A stretch of 64,000 nucleotides of DNA, taken from assembly GCA_016703945.1 (NCBI GenBank), contig JADJBC010000014.1:1-64000 (forward strand), written 5' to 3'. Position 1 is the first letter of the stretch. Every line of letters starts with the position of its first letter. Shown here in pieces: positions 53,365-62,935 of this stretch. The stretch comes from Candidatus Aalborgicola danicus (GTDB taxonomy: Bacteria; Pseudomonadota; Gammaproteobacteria; Burkholderiales; Burkholderiaceae_C). The notes beneath the pieces are model-generated. The model had not been told where the DNA came from. It saw only the letters and a list, made by a program, of their open reading frames with translations, and ran no database searches. A program made the translations under genes and the position numbers.

Positions 53365-54240
53365 CTAGACTTTCTTGCGCAATTGCTCGCCAAACAAACC
53401 ATTGGGCTTGACGACCAGCATGATCAGTACGACCACGTACGCAGCGGTGTCCTTGAAGCCATCGGGCAGGTAAAAGCCCGAAAGCGACTCCACAATGCCA
53501 ATCACCAAACCGCCCACAATGGCGCCGGGCAAACTGCCAAAACCACCGACCACCGCAGCGGGAAAAGCCTTGAGTCCAATGAAGCCCATGTTGGCGTGGA
53601 CAAAGGTAATGGGTGCCAGCAAAAGTCCCGCAATGGCTGCCACACCCGCCGCAAGCCCCCAGGCAATGCCATTGAGGCGTTGCACCGGTATGCCCATGTA
53701 ATAGGCCGCCAACTGGTTTTGTGACGCGGCCTGCATTGCAATGCCAAGCTTGCTGTAGCGGAACAACGCAAACAGCAGCGCACACAACACGGCAGTTGCG
53801 CCAATCACGACCATGTGTTCGACATTCAGAATCAGGCCGCTCACATTCCAGATTTCATCCTTGTACGGCACCGGCAGCGCCTGTGTGTCGGTGCCGATGC
53901 CCGGCACCATGGTGATCAGCCCGCGCGCCACATACCCGATTCCAATGGTGAGCATCACAACCGAAAATGCTGGCTGACCCAGGATGGGACGAATCACCAC
54001 GCGTTCCAGCACGACGCCAAACAACGCCATACCGGCGATGGAGCTGATGATGGCCAGCCAATATGGAAAGCCCAGCATGGTCATGCCCACCAGACCACCA
54101 AAAGCGCCGAGCATCATCAGTTCGCCCTGGGCGAAACTCACAGTCTCGGTGGCCTTGTAGATCAGCACAAAGCCCAGGGCGATCAATCCGTAGATACAGC
54201 CCTGTGCAATTCCACTGATCACCAGTTGAAGAAGCAGCAC
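53365..54240 (-). CDS. livH: ABC transporter permease LivH
   Basis: A 291-residue permease with about eight helices. VISGIAQGCIYGLIALGFVLIYKATETVSFAQGELMMLGA is the typical start, and MAQ-like coupling sequence FRYSKLGIAMQAASQNQLAAYYMGI the ATPase contact. The start is GTG 54240 with AGGAG 7 nt ahead. First gene of the operon livH-livM-livG-livF-ligase-two binding proteins, all on the minus strand with tiny gaps. The promoter should lie in 54241-54367, shared with the divergent hydratase gene. Confidence 0.93.
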   Translation of the reverse strand: MLLLQLVISGIAQGCIYGLIALGFVLIYKATETVSFAQGELMMLGAFGGLVGMTMLGFPYWLAIISSIAGMALFGVVLERVVIRPILGQPAFSVVMLTIGIGYVARGLITMVPGIGTDTQALPVPYKDEIWNVSGLILNVEHMVVIGATAVLCALLFALFRYSKLGIAMQAASQNQLAAYYMGIPVQRLNGIAWGLAAGVAAIAGLLLAPITFVHANMGFIGLKAFPAAVVGGFGSLPGAIVGGLVIGIVESLSGFYLPDGFKDTAAYVVVLIMLVVKPNGLFGEQLRKKV

Positions 54241-54367
54241 GTCGTCTCCTGTAATTTTTTTGCTTCCCGGTTATAGCTTCATTGCTCTGGATAACTGACA
54301 GGGTTTGTACCGACGCCCTGTCAGGCAGGCGACAAGCGGACTGAAAAAGAGCGAAAACAGGGGCATC

Positions 54368-55195
54368 ATGGAAACCATGACTGCTTCTGTGGACATTTAT
54401 CAGCACGGTGCGATCCGCGTCGTGACCATCAACCGTGCCGACGTGCGCAACGCCGTCGACGCCGACACGGCCCGCCAGCTTTACGAAGCATTCGCAGCGT
54501 TTGATGCAGACCCCGACTCCAGGGTCGCGGTGTTTCATGGTGCGCATGGTCATTTTTGCGCTGGCTGGGATTTGCAGGCCGGTGCACGTTTGGCGCAACA
54601 ACAGGTGCAGGGGGTTGACCCGTTCGAGGCACTGGAGTTCTCCGCACATACCTATGAGAGGAATCCGGTCGGTCCGACAGGGCCCATGGGTCCGTCACGC
54701 CTGGTGTTGTCCAAGCCGGTGATTGCGGCCGTCAGTGGCGCGGCAGTCGCGGGCGGCATGGAGTTGGCGCTGTGGTGTGATATGCGGGTGATGGAGGAAG
54801 ACGCCTACTTCGGTGTCTTCTGCCGCCGTTTCGGTGTGCCCCTGATCGACGGCGGCACCGTGCGTTTGCCGCGCCTGATCGGCATGGGCCACGCCATGGA
54901 TCTGATACTGACCGGGCGCAAGGTCGAGGCTGTCGAGGCATTGCAAATGGGCTTGTGCAACCGCGTGGTGCCAAAAGGCGAGGCACTGTCGGCGGCCATC
55001 ACACTGGCCGAGCAATTGGCGGGCTTTCCGCAACAAACCATGCTGGCTGACCGCGCCAGCGCGTATGCCCAGTGGAATCTGGATTTACCGCAGGCCCTGC
55101 AGCAGGAATGGCAACGGGGCAAGGCGTGTATCGCGTCGGGGTTGGATGGCGCGGCGCGGTTTGCGGCGGGAGCCGGTTGCCACGGAAAGTTTTAG
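54368..55195 (+). CDS. Enoyl-CoA hydratase/isomerase family protein
   Basis: About 275 residues, a crotonase. The oxyanion-hole segments are HFCAGWDLQAG and SGAAVAGGMELALWCDMRVMEEDAYFG; the acidic catalytic region is GVPLIDGGTVRLPRLIGMGHAMDLILTGRKVEA. It hydrates or isomerises an enoyl-CoA and would complete the beta-oxidation-like set of the region. ATG 54368 (or 54377) is chosen over the frame start at 54305. It is divergent from livH. Confidence 0.92.
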   Translation: METMTASVDIYQHGAIRVVTINRADVRNAVDADTARQLYEAFAAFDADPDSRVAVFHGAHGHFCAGWDLQAGARLAQQQVQGVDPFEALEFSAHTYERNPVGPTGPMGPSRLVLSKPVIAAVSGAAVAGGMELALWCDMRVMEEDAYFGVFCRRFGVPLIDGGTVRLPRLIGMGHAMDLILTGRKVEAVEALQMGLCNRVVPKGEALSAAITLAEQLAGFPQQTMLADRASAYAQWNLDLPQALQQEWQRGKACIASGLDGAARFAAGAGCHGKF

Positions 55196-55196
55196 T

Positions 55197-55260
55197 GAAA
55201 TTCGGCTGTAGCCCTCGTGAATATTGCTTGAGGCGCTATCGAATCTATAGTGAATATTTT
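55197..55260 (-). repeat. Dispersed intergenic repeat, copy 10 (inverted)
   Basis: Reads on the minus strand as CTATAGATTCGATAGCGCC, then CAATATTCACGAGGGCTA. It lies directly behind the enoyl-CoA hydratase stop. Confidence 0.8.
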
Positions 55261-55481
55261 TGCTGGCCTTGTGTGCCTGCGGGTGTGGGGGCTGGTGAAT
55301 CGTGTATTCGTTCTCTGGCCCACGCTCGCCGTTGGAAATGGCTGGCTCGCTTGCCTTGCTTCGTTAACGCTGTGACTGGCACGCTTGCTCTGAGGCAACG
55401 TCGAATGGGGCCGACGCCCGAACACCCAATCCACCAGCCTGCGGGCGTTGCTGGTTGAGCGGAAAGGGGAGGAGGGAAAAA

Positions 55482-55675
<194 letters not shown>

Positions 55676-55694
55676 CAGGCCACCAACTCCCAGC

Positions 55695-55757
55695 AATAAA
55701 TTCGCTTGTAGCCCCCGTATATATTGCGTGAAGCGCTATTGAATATGTAGCGATTGG
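55695..55757 (-). repeat. Dispersed intergenic repeat, copy 11 (inverted)
   Basis: Reads on the minus strand as CGCTACATATTCAATAGCGC, then CAATATATACGGGGGCTA. It has the same orientation as the copy at 55197, on the other side of the homopolymer block. Confidence 0.8.
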
Positions 55758-55761
55758 CTTG

Positions 55762-56442
55762 TCAACGGAGAAGCGCCCGCGCGCGTACCCGCTCACGGCG
55801 CTTGTCGGCGCAGTCGCCGCTGCGGTCTGTCATTGGGGCCCCCATGGGGTCACCCCGCGCTTCGCGCATCAGGCCGGCGGGAGGGCAAGGTGGCTCTGAC
55901 ATGTCGGCAAATGCCAGCTTCAGCGGGTCCGGCCGCTCAGGGTCAATGAGATTCGTCTGACCACTCTCACGTGCCAGACGGCGCACGGATTTCCGGTCCA
56001 CTTCGCGCGCGGCATTTCTGAGGGTTGCCGAGTCGATCTGCAGATCCAATTGCGGGCCGGTAGGGTTTGACGCAGAGACGGCGTTGTTGATGCCGGGGGT
56101 AGGTGTCGAAGACGTTTCACGAGCCGGAGCTGGTCCATCCGCCAACGGCGGAGCGTTTTCGGGGACGGGCGGCGGTGTCACTCGTGACGCGTGGACGGGG
56201 CTTTGTTGCGGGTCGGGTCTTACCTTGGGTACAACAGGGTTATTGAGCGCGGGTGGCGCCAGTGAGACCGAAACAGTCTCCAACTCTTTGGACGGAGCGC
56301 TGCGCATCGGCGACTGCAATGTTCCGAAATGGGACAGCACCAACAGCAGCAAGAGGTGCAATACCAACACGCCGCCCAGCACCAGCCAACGGTCGGTGCG
56401 CAGGGATTTGGTGGCGGACGGGAGCAGCGGAATGGAAATCAT
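55762..56442 (-). CDS. Membrane-anchored proline-rich protein of unknown function
   Basis: About 226 residues. After a short cytosolic start one membrane helix follows (WLVLGGVLVLHLLLLLVLSHF), then a Pro-rich periplasmic stretch (PPALNNPVVPKVRPDPQQSP.. VTPPPVPENAPPLADGPAPA) and a charged C-terminal domain with two Cys. The layout recalls TonB-type proteins, but no TonB C-terminal domain is visible. ATG 56442 is preferred; 56478 is possible. The end lies 5 nt from a dispersed repeat and near the unreliable block, so the C-terminus may be affected. Confidence 0.65.
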   Translation of the reverse strand: MISIPLLPSATKSLRTDRWLVLGGVLVLHLLLLLVLSHFGTLQSPMRSAPSKELETVSVSLAPPALNNPVVPKVRPDPQQSPVHASRVTPPPVPENAPPLADGPAPARETSSTPTPGINNAVSASNPTGPQLDLQIDSATLRNAAREVDRKSVRRLARESGQTNLIDPERPDPLKLAFADMSEPPCPPAGLMREARGDPMGAPMTDRSGDCADKRRERVRARALLR

Positions 56443-56488
56443 CACGCCATCCACCGTGGACGAGGTGCTCGCCAGCATTGTTTATGGA

Positions 56489-56535
56489 TGAAAATGCCTC
56501 TAGCCCTCGCAAGTGCTACGGTTATAGCTACAAAA
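56489..56535 (-). repeat. Dispersed intergenic repeat, copy 12 (short form, inverted)
   Basis: Reads on the minus strand as GTAGCTATAACCGTAGCACT, then TGCGAGGGCTAGAGGCATTTT; the central ACGCATATTC segment is missing. It is between the YciA gene and the Pro-rich protein gene. Confidence 0.65.
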
Positions 56536-56563
56536 CAAGGAGCACTCGGGATTCTAATCAGTT

Positions 56564-56974
56564 TCAGGGCTTGGGGATTTCGCGCGGTTTTCCGTCGTCG
56601 TCTATCGCCACATAGGTGACCGATGCTTCGGTCACCTTGATGTATTGTCCCTGCGCGCGATAACGCTCGGCATACACCTCCACCTTCACCGTGATGGAGG
56701 TTCTTCCAATGCGTGTCACTTTGGAAAAGAAGGACAGAATGTCGCCCACGCGCACCGGGTGCTTGAAGACAAATTCATTGACCGCCACCGTTGCCATGCG
56801 GCCCTGGGTGTAGCGCGCGGGCAGCACGGAGCCCGCCAGGTCGACCTGGGCCATGACCCAGCCGCCAAAGATGTCGCCGTTGGCGTTGCAGTCCGCCGGC
56901 ATGGGGATGACTTTGAGGACCAGTTCCTCGTCTTTGGGCAATTGGATGGTGGGGGGGCTTGAGTTTGTAGACAT
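56564..56974 (-). CDS. yciA: Acyl-CoA thioesterase YciA
   Basis: About 136 residues, hotdog fold. The sequence PADCNANGDIFGGWVMAQVDLAGSVLPAR is the YciA signature with the catalytic Asp/Asn region; VNEFVFKHPVRVGDILSFFSKVTRIGRTSITV follows. YciA hydrolyses a broad range of acyl-CoAs in the cytosol. ATG 56974 with AGGA ahead is preferred over GTG 56980. Confidence 0.93.
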   Translation of the reverse strand: MSTNSSPPTIQLPKDEELVLKVIPMPADCNANGDIFGGWVMAQVDLAGSVLPARYTQGRMATVAVNEFVFKHPVRVGDILSFFSKVTRIGRTSITVKVEVYAERYRAQGQYIKVTEASVTYVAIDDDGKPREIPKP

Positions 56975-56990
56975 AGGCACAATCCTATCT

Positions 56991-57091
56991 TGAAACCTTG
57001 CGGGACAGACCGTAGCGTAGCGAAGCTCTTTCCTCGACCAACCTGAAGCCTTGCGGGACAGACCGCAGCGTAGTGAAGCTCTGTCCTCAAC
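56991..57091. repeat. Tandem direct repeat, two 48-bp units
   Basis: Units at 56991-57038 and 57044-57091 differ at only a few positions; both contain CCTTGCGGGACAGACCG and GAAGCTCT.TCCTC. The period is 53 bp. They fill the space between the divergent yciA and AtmA genes, so they should include or surround both promoters. Confidence 0.8.
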
Positions 57092-57108
57092 TGTTCAAAA
57101 TACCCCAT

Positions 57109-58975
57109 ATGCGCTCCCACGGCTCCTCCGCTCTTGCACCTCTCCCTGCCCCGGACCCCAGCGTACCGGTCACGCCTCCCAAGTCCGACTGGGCCACGAT
57201 CCAGCGTCTGTTTCCCTACCTGTGGACCTACAAGTGGCGCGTTGTTTTTGCGTTGACCTTCATGGTCGGTGCCAAGCTGACCAATGTGGGTGTGCCGTTG
57301 CTGCTGAAGAATCTGGTGGACAGCATGAGTTACAAGCCGGGGGACCCGGCGGCTGTCCTCGTAGTGCCGGTGGCCTTGTTGTTTGCCTATGGCGCGCTGC
57401 GCCTGTCGACCACACTGCTCACTGAACTGCGGGAACTGGTGTTTTCCAAGGCCACCCAGGGTGCGGCGCGCAGCATCGCGCTGGAAACCTTTGAGCATTT
57501 GCACGCCTTGAGTCTGCGTTTTCATCTGGAGCGGCAGACCGGTGGCATGACACGCGACATCGAGCGCGGGGTGCGTGGCATCGAGTCGCTGATTTCGTTT
57601 TCACTGTTCAGCATCGTGCCCACGCTGCTGGAGGTGGCGATGGTGTTGACCATTCTGGCGGTGAAGTTTGATGTGTGGTTTGCGTGGATCACGCTGGGTG
57701 CCCTGGTGTTGTACATCTCCTTTACGGTGCTGGTGACCGAATGGCGCACCAAGTTCCGCCGTGAGGCCAACGAGTTTGACTCGGCAGCACACTCCAAAGC
57801 CGTTGACTCCCTGTTGAACTATGAAACGGTGAAATATTTCAACAACGAGGGTTTTGAGGCCAAACGGTACGACGAAAGCCTGGAGCGTTTGCGCCGTGCC
57901 CGCCTGAAGAGCCAGACCACCCTGTCCATGCTGAACATCGGTCAGCAGTTGATCATCGCGGTGGGGCTGGTGGCCATGCTGTGGCGGGCCACGCAAGGCG
58001 TGGTGGATGGCAGCATGACTCTGGGTGACCTGGTCATGGTCAATGCCTTCATGATCCAGCTTTACATACCATTGAACTTCCTGGGTGTGATTTATCGCGA
58101 GATCAAACAAAGCCTGACCGACCTGGAGAAGATGTTCACGCTGATGGAGCGTGAGCGGGAGATTGCCGATGTGCCGGGCGCACCAGCTTTGCGTCTGGAC
58201 GGCGAAACCCCCGTGGCATTTGAGAACGTGAGTTTTTCCTATGACGTGGGCAGTGCGGCCCATCCGGGTGACGGCCGCACGATCTTGCACAACATCAGTT
58301 TCGAGATACCGGCAGGCAAGACGGTGGCTGTGGTGGGCCCATCCGGCTCCTGGCAAGTCCACGATGGCGCGTCTGCTGTTTCGTTTTTACGACGTGAGCA
58401 ATCCTCAGGAGGGGGGTCGTATCCTGATTGCCGGGCAGGACATCAAACAGGTGACGCAGTCCAGCGTGCGCCAGGCGATAGGCATCGTGCCGCAAGACAC
58501 GGTACTGTTCAACGACACGGTTGAATACAACATTGCCTACGGCAAGCCCGGTGCCACGCGCGCCGAAGTGGAGGAGGCTGCTGCCTCCGCCCACATTCAC
58601 AACTTCATCAGCTCCACGCCCAAGGGCTACGCCACGATGGTCGGCGAGCGGGGACTCAAGTTGTCAGGTGGCGAGAAGCAGCGTGTGGCGATTGCCCGCA
58701 CGCTGCTGAAAAATCCGCCCATTCTGATCTTTGACGAGGCAACCTCTGCACTGGACTCTGCCAACGAGCGTGCCATTCAGGCCGAACTGCAAAGTGTGGC
58801 CCGCAACAAAACCACGCTGGTGATCGCGCACCGCCTGTCTACCGTGGTGGATGCCCACGAAATTCTGGTGATGGACACCGGGCGCATTGTGGAGCGTGGC
58901 AACCACACTGCCTTGCTGGCGGCCCAGGGCCGCTACGCGCAGATGTGGGCGCTGCAACAGCAAAGTTCGGATTAG
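57109..58975 (+). pseudogene. AtmA/Atm1-type ABC exporter, frameshifted in Walker A
   Basis: A half-size exporter of about 620 residues when repaired. Six membrane helices (residues about 30-320) with DYETVKYFNNE-like sequence (SLLNYETVKYFNNEGFEAKRYDESL) are typical of the Atm1/HMT1 group that moves glutathione-derived compounds. The ATPase has LKLSGGEKQRVAIARTLLKNPPILIFDEATSALDS. Walker A is broken: GPSGS is followed by WQVHDGA in one frame and by GKSTMARLLFRFYDV in the other; removing the extra T at about 58351 restores GPSGSGKST. Because everything else is intact a sequencing error is likely. Confidence 0.88.
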
Positions 58976-59026
58976 GTTGCTCGCTCTGTTTGGTGCCTGC
59001 CATGCAATCCGCGCATAATGTTGGCC

Positions 59027-60001
59027 ATGGAAACCAAATGGCTTGAAGATTTTGTGTCGCTGGCTGAAACCCGCAGCTTCAGCCGGTCTGCGCAGTTGCG
59101 CCATGTCACCCAGCCGGCGTTCTCGCGGCGCATCCAATCGTTGGAGGCATGGGCCGGAACCGACTTGGTGGATCGCAGCAGCTACCCCACACGCCTGACG
59201 CCCGCTGGTGAAACCCTGTACGACCAGTCGATGGAGGTGTTGCAGTCTTTGCAGACCACGCGGGCGATGTTGCGCGGGCATACCTCGGCAGCGCAGGACG
59301 TGATTGAGTTCGCCGTGCCACATACCCTGGCCTTCACCTTCTTTCCGGCCTGGGTATCGAGTTTGCGGGAAACCTTTGGCCCCATCAAAAGTCGACTGAT
59401 TGCGCTCAATGTGCACGATGCCGTCATGCGCATGGTGGAGGGCAGTTGTGATTTGTTGATTGCTTACTATCATCCGTCCCAGCCGTTCCAGCTTGACGCG
59501 GATCGTTACGAAATGGTCAGCCTGGGCGAAGAGGTGGTGGCGCCGTATGTCAAACCCGCCAGCAATGGAGCGCCGTTGTACCAGTTGCCGGGACGTGCGG
59601 GCCAGCCCCTGCCCTATTTGGGCTATGCCCCGGGCGCCTACCTGGGGCAGATGGTCGAGTTGATCTTGAAGCAGTCGAACACGGCCATTCATTTTGACCG
59701 GGTTTATGAAACCGACATGGCGGAAGGACTCAAGGCCATGGCGTTGGAAGGTCATGGCATCGCGTTCTTACCCCATAGCGCGGTGAAGAAAGAGCTGCGG
59801 GCCAAGCGGCTGGTCAGCGCCTTGCCACCGGATACCCGTGGGCTAGACATCACGATGGATGTTCGGGTGTACCGGGAAAAGCCGGTATTCAAAGAGTCGA
59901 CTCGGGCAGGTGGGTCGAGTCCCCGGGGTACTCCGGCGGTGCCCAAAAGCAGCGCCCAGGCGCTGTGGGGCTACCTGGTGGCGCAGTCGGCGCGCAGGTG
60001 A
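59027..60001 (+). CDS. LysR family regulator, HypT/YjiE-like
   Basis: About 324 residues from ATG 59027 (ATG 59018 is possible). The helix-turn-helix reads METKWLEDFVSLAETRSFSRSAQLRHVTQPAFSRRIQSLEAW, very like the group containing HypT/QseD, and the effector domain starts near residue 90 (VIEFAVPHTLAFTFFPAWVSSL). In E. coli HypT responds to hypochlorite through methionine oxidation; whether this holds here is unknown. It follows the AtmA gene by 51 nt on the same strand. Confidence 0.87.
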   Translation: METKWLEDFVSLAETRSFSRSAQLRHVTQPAFSRRIQSLEAWAGTDLVDRSSYPTRLTPAGETLYDQSMEVLQSLQTTRAMLRGHTSAAQDVIEFAVPHTLAFTFFPAWVSSLRETFGPIKSRLIALNVHDAVMRMVEGSCDLLIAYYHPSQPFQLDADRYEMVSLGEEVVAPYVKPASNGAPLYQLPGRAGQPLPYLGYAPGAYLGQMVELILKQSNTAIHFDRVYETDMAEGLKAMALEGHGIAFLPHSAVKKELRAKRLVSALPPDTRGLDITMDVRVYREKPVFKESTRAGGSSPRGTPAVPKSSAQALWGYLVAQSARR

Positions 60002-60172
60002 GTTGTTTCCGGTAATCTGCAGATAAAACCGGCGCAAAACGGTGTTTGGGGCTCAGTTACAATGCTCCCCCGGCAAGGCGTGGGCGTTTAGCACCGTTAC
60101 GTCAAGTATTTCTGTTTTTTCATATCGCACAGCCCACCCAGGCCGGCTGGGCCTGATTACCACGGTGTCCCC

Positions 60173-61756
60173 ATGGGAACAAATTCTTCCAATTCAGTCG
60201 GCATTGAGGTCAATAGCCTAAGCGAATATGGGGCATCGTTCGGGCTTCCCGTGCTGGAAACGGATGCCTTGGACGTGGTCAATTTGCAGGCCGTCAATGG
60301 GCTCAACGCGGCTTTTTTGTTGGGCAACGCCTTGTTGCCTTTGTCGGGTGACGAGGTTTCGTACCGTGTTGCCGCGGGCTTGCCGCTCAAGACCGCCGCC
60401 ATTGACGCGCTCGAACAGTTTCTGGGCGTGACGGTCAAAGTCGAACTGGCGTCTGGCGCCTGGATTCGGGAACAACTCAATCGCCTGTACGCCGTCGGTG
60501 CCGTGCCGACGGACCCGTTTGCCGATGGTGCCTCTGCCGAAGAAGCCCAGGATGATGACCTGGAAACGCTGAAAGCACTGGCGGGCGACGCTCCGGTGGT
60601 GCGCCTGGTGCAGACCATTTTGTTGCGGGCCATTGAGGGCCGGGCTTCGGACATTCACTTCGAGGTCTCACAAAATCGATTTCGAGTCCGCTTTCGCATC
60701 GATGGTGTTTTGTTTGACGTCGATACCCCACCCAAACGACTCTATTTGCCGACGATTTCCCATCTGAAATTGCGCGCAAAAATGAATATTGCGGAGCGCA
60801 GACTGCCGCAAGACGGCCGCATGAAAATGGACGTGGCTGGGCGGCAGGTGGACATGCGGGTATCGACCGTACCAACGGTCCACGGCGAAAGTATGGTCAT
60901 TCGTCTGCTGGACCAAGGCCCTGGAATGATGGGATTGGATTCTCTGGGCTTCGATCCGCAACTGCTGACGGTGTTCGAAGCGGCCATTTTGCAACCGCAT
61001 GGAATGATTTTGGTGACAGGCCCCACCGGCAGCGGCAAGACCAGTACGTTGTATGCGGCGTTGGGCCGGGTCAATAACTCCGAGAACAAGATCATCACGG
61101 TAGAGGATCCGGTTGAGTACCAGATTGACGGCATTAACCAGATCCAGGTCAAGCCCCAAATCAACCTGACCTTTGCCAGCGCCTTGCGCTCCATTGTCCG
61201 GCAGGATCCCGACATCATCATGGTGGGCGAAATCCGCGACCACGAGACCGCAGAAATTTCCATCCAGTCCGCGTTGACGGGCCACTTGGTGTTTTCCACC
61301 CTGCACACCAATGACTCGTTTGGCGCACCGCACCGCCTGATGGAAATGGGGGTTGAAAGTTATTTGATTGCGTCGTCTGTGGTGCTGATCATTGCGCAGC
61401 GCCTGGTTCGCATCATTTGTCCGCATTGCAAAGAAAGCATCAAACCCAATGAAGCGGACTTGTTGTTCTTGTCTGAGGAAGGCGTCGACCCGTCCGAAGT
61501 CAAAAACCTGTACCACGGCGTCGGTTGCCACCATTGCGGACAATCAGGCTACATCGGGCGCACTGGTATTTACGAGTTATTGCCCGTAACACCGGCCATC
61601 AAAGAAGCGATCATCAAGAAGTTGTCAGCTGAAGGTGTGCGTCGGTGTGCAGCCCAGGAGGGGGTGCAAACCATGCGGGCGGACGGTATTCGAAAGGTTC
61701 TGGCCGGTGTGACAACGCTGGAAGAGCTGGCGCGCGTGACCCGACAGGATCTTTGA
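60173..61756 (+). CDS. gspE: Type II secretion/pilus assembly ATPase GspE
   Basis: A 527-residue cytosolic ATPase that powers the pseudopilus. The N-terminal N1E-like region (1-145) is followed by the catalytic core with the Asp box GRASDIHFEV, Walker A GPTGSGKT (283-290), Walker B IIMVGEIRDHETAE, His box GHLVFSTLHTNDS, and a tetracysteine zinc module CPHC (416-419) and CHHC (452-455). A possible -10 TACAAT lies at 60058; the ribosome site is weak. First gene of gspE-F-G-H-I. Confidence 0.93.
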   Translation: MGTNSSNSVGIEVNSLSEYGASFGLPVLETDALDVVNLQAVNGLNAAFLLGNALLPLSGDEVSYRVAAGLPLKTAAIDALEQFLGVTVKVELASGAWIREQLNRLYAVGAVPTDPFADGASAEEAQDDDLETLKALAGDAPVVRLVQTILLRAIEGRASDIHFEVSQNRFRVRFRIDGVLFDVDTPPKRLYLPTISHLKLRAKMNIAERRLPQDGRMKMDVAGRQVDMRVSTVPTVHGESMVIRLLDQGPGMMGLDSLGFDPQLLTVFEAAILQPHGMILVTGPTGSGKTSTLYAALGRVNNSENKIITVEDPVEYQIDGINQIQVKPQINLTFASALRSIVRQDPDIIMVGEIRDHETAEISIQSALTGHLVFSTLHTNDSFGAPHRLMEMGVESYLIASSVVLIIAQRLVRIICPHCKESIKPNEADLLFLSEEGVDPSEVKNLYHGVGCHHCGQSGYIGRTGIYELLPVTPAIKEAIIKKLSAEGVRRCAAQEGVQTMRADGIRKVLAGVTTLEELARVTRQDL

Positions 61757-62916
61757 TGCGACCCCGTCCCAAGTCTTTGGCCATTGACGCCAGCGTGCGA
61801 GTGCCAGCGCCCGCAGTGCCGCGCACCACCAATACAGCCACCGCGACAGCGCCGGGTGGTTTGGGGTCGCGATGGTCACGGTCTGTCGGTATCAAACATG
61901 TGCTCGCCATGACGGAGCAACTGCTCACCTTGCAAGAGGCCGGATTGCCTTTGGACCGCGCACTGCACATCTGTCTTGGAAGCATTGAGCACGCCTATTT
62001 CCGACGGGTGATGCAACTCGTGTTGGTGGATGTCGAGAAAGGCAACACCTTGGCCGATGCATTTGCCAAGACACCGGCTGTATTTCCGCGTCTGTACATC
62101 AACATGATCCGGGCCGGGGAAGAAGGTGGTGTGCTGCCCATCGTCATGAAGCGGTTGATTGAGTTTTACACCCGCAGCATCGAATTTCGCTCGTTCCTGG
62201 TTACCTCGTCCATTTACCCTGCCTTGTTGTTTACGTTTGGTGTGTGTGCCTTGCTTGGCTTGACCGTGTTTGTGCTGCCAAAGTTCGGGCAAATATTTGC
62301 CGACATGAACCAGGCCCTGCCCCTGCCCGCGGCGGTCTTGATAGGCGTGGGGGATTTTCTGAAAACCTACGGCGCGTACATCTTTGCCCTTTTTGTGCTG
62401 CTCGGGATCGGGTTTAGCTACGCGATCAAAGACAGCTATTGGCGTGAAAAATGGCAACGGTTCTTGCTGCGTATGCCCTTGCTGGGCTCCTTGCTGCTAA
62501 AGATCAAGCTGGCCAATGTGTGCCGCACCTGGGGCACCCTGATGGCCAGTGGTGTCCCCATCCTGACCGGCATGCGCATTGTTCGTGAGCTGTCGGACAA
62601 TATTCCGCTGATGCAGGCGCTGGATCGGCTGGTTGTGGCCGTCCAGGAGGGACGCGGCGTATCGGGACCGGTGCTGGCGGACCCTTTTTTCCCTCGATTG
62701 CTCGGCCAACTCGCCACAGTGGGTGAAGAATCCGGGTCCCTGGACAAGATGCTGATCAAGGTCGCAGACCAGTATGAAAAAGATATCCAGAAGGCCACCC
62801 GAAATCTTGTGGCACTTTTTGAGCCCGCCATGATCCTAGTGATGGGCGGGTTGATTGGCGCCGTCGTGGTTTCCATGTTGACGGCAATTTTTTCTATCAA
62901 TGACATGCCTCTCTAA
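61756..62916 (+). CDS. gspF: Type II secretion inner-membrane platform protein GspF
   Basis: About 386 residues. Two T2SSF domains (about 48-170 and 250-375) contain LTLQEAGLPLDRAL and GTLMASGVPILTGM; membrane helices lie near SSIYPALLFTFGVCALLGLTVFVLP, YGAYIFALFVLLGIGFSYAI and FEPAMILVMGGLIGAVVVSML. The N-terminus is an unusual basic, Pro/Ala/Thr-rich stretch instead of the typical GspF start. It starts at ATG 61756, overlapping the gspE stop by one base. Confidence 0.92.
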   Translation: MRPRPKSLAIDASVRVPAPAVPRTTNTATATAPGGLGSRWSRSVGIKHVLAMTEQLLTLQEAGLPLDRALHICLGSIEHAYFRRVMQLVLVDVEKGNTLADAFAKTPAVFPRLYINMIRAGEEGGVLPIVMKRLIEFYTRSIEFRSFLVTSSIYPALLFTFGVCALLGLTVFVLPKFGQIFADMNQALPLPAAVLIGVGDFLKTYGAYIFALFVLLGIGFSYAIKDSYWREKWQRFLLRMPLLGSLLLKIKLANVCRTWGTLMASGVPILTGMRIVRELSDNIPLMQALDRLVVAVQEGRGVSGPVLADPFFPRLLGQLATVGEESGSLDKMLIKVADQYEKDIQKATRNLVALFEPAMILVMGGLIGAVVVSMLTAIFSINDMPL

Positions 62917-62935
62917 ATTGGCAAATGGTAAATCT

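Noticed and set aside
56991..57091. CRISPR-like repeat
   Set aside because: Only two units with a 5-nt gap; no spacers and no cas genes in the window.
60137..60151. CCCAG-N5-CTGGG palindrome ahead of gspE as an operator
   Set aside because: Only 5-bp arms in GC-rich sequence; expected by chance at this scale.
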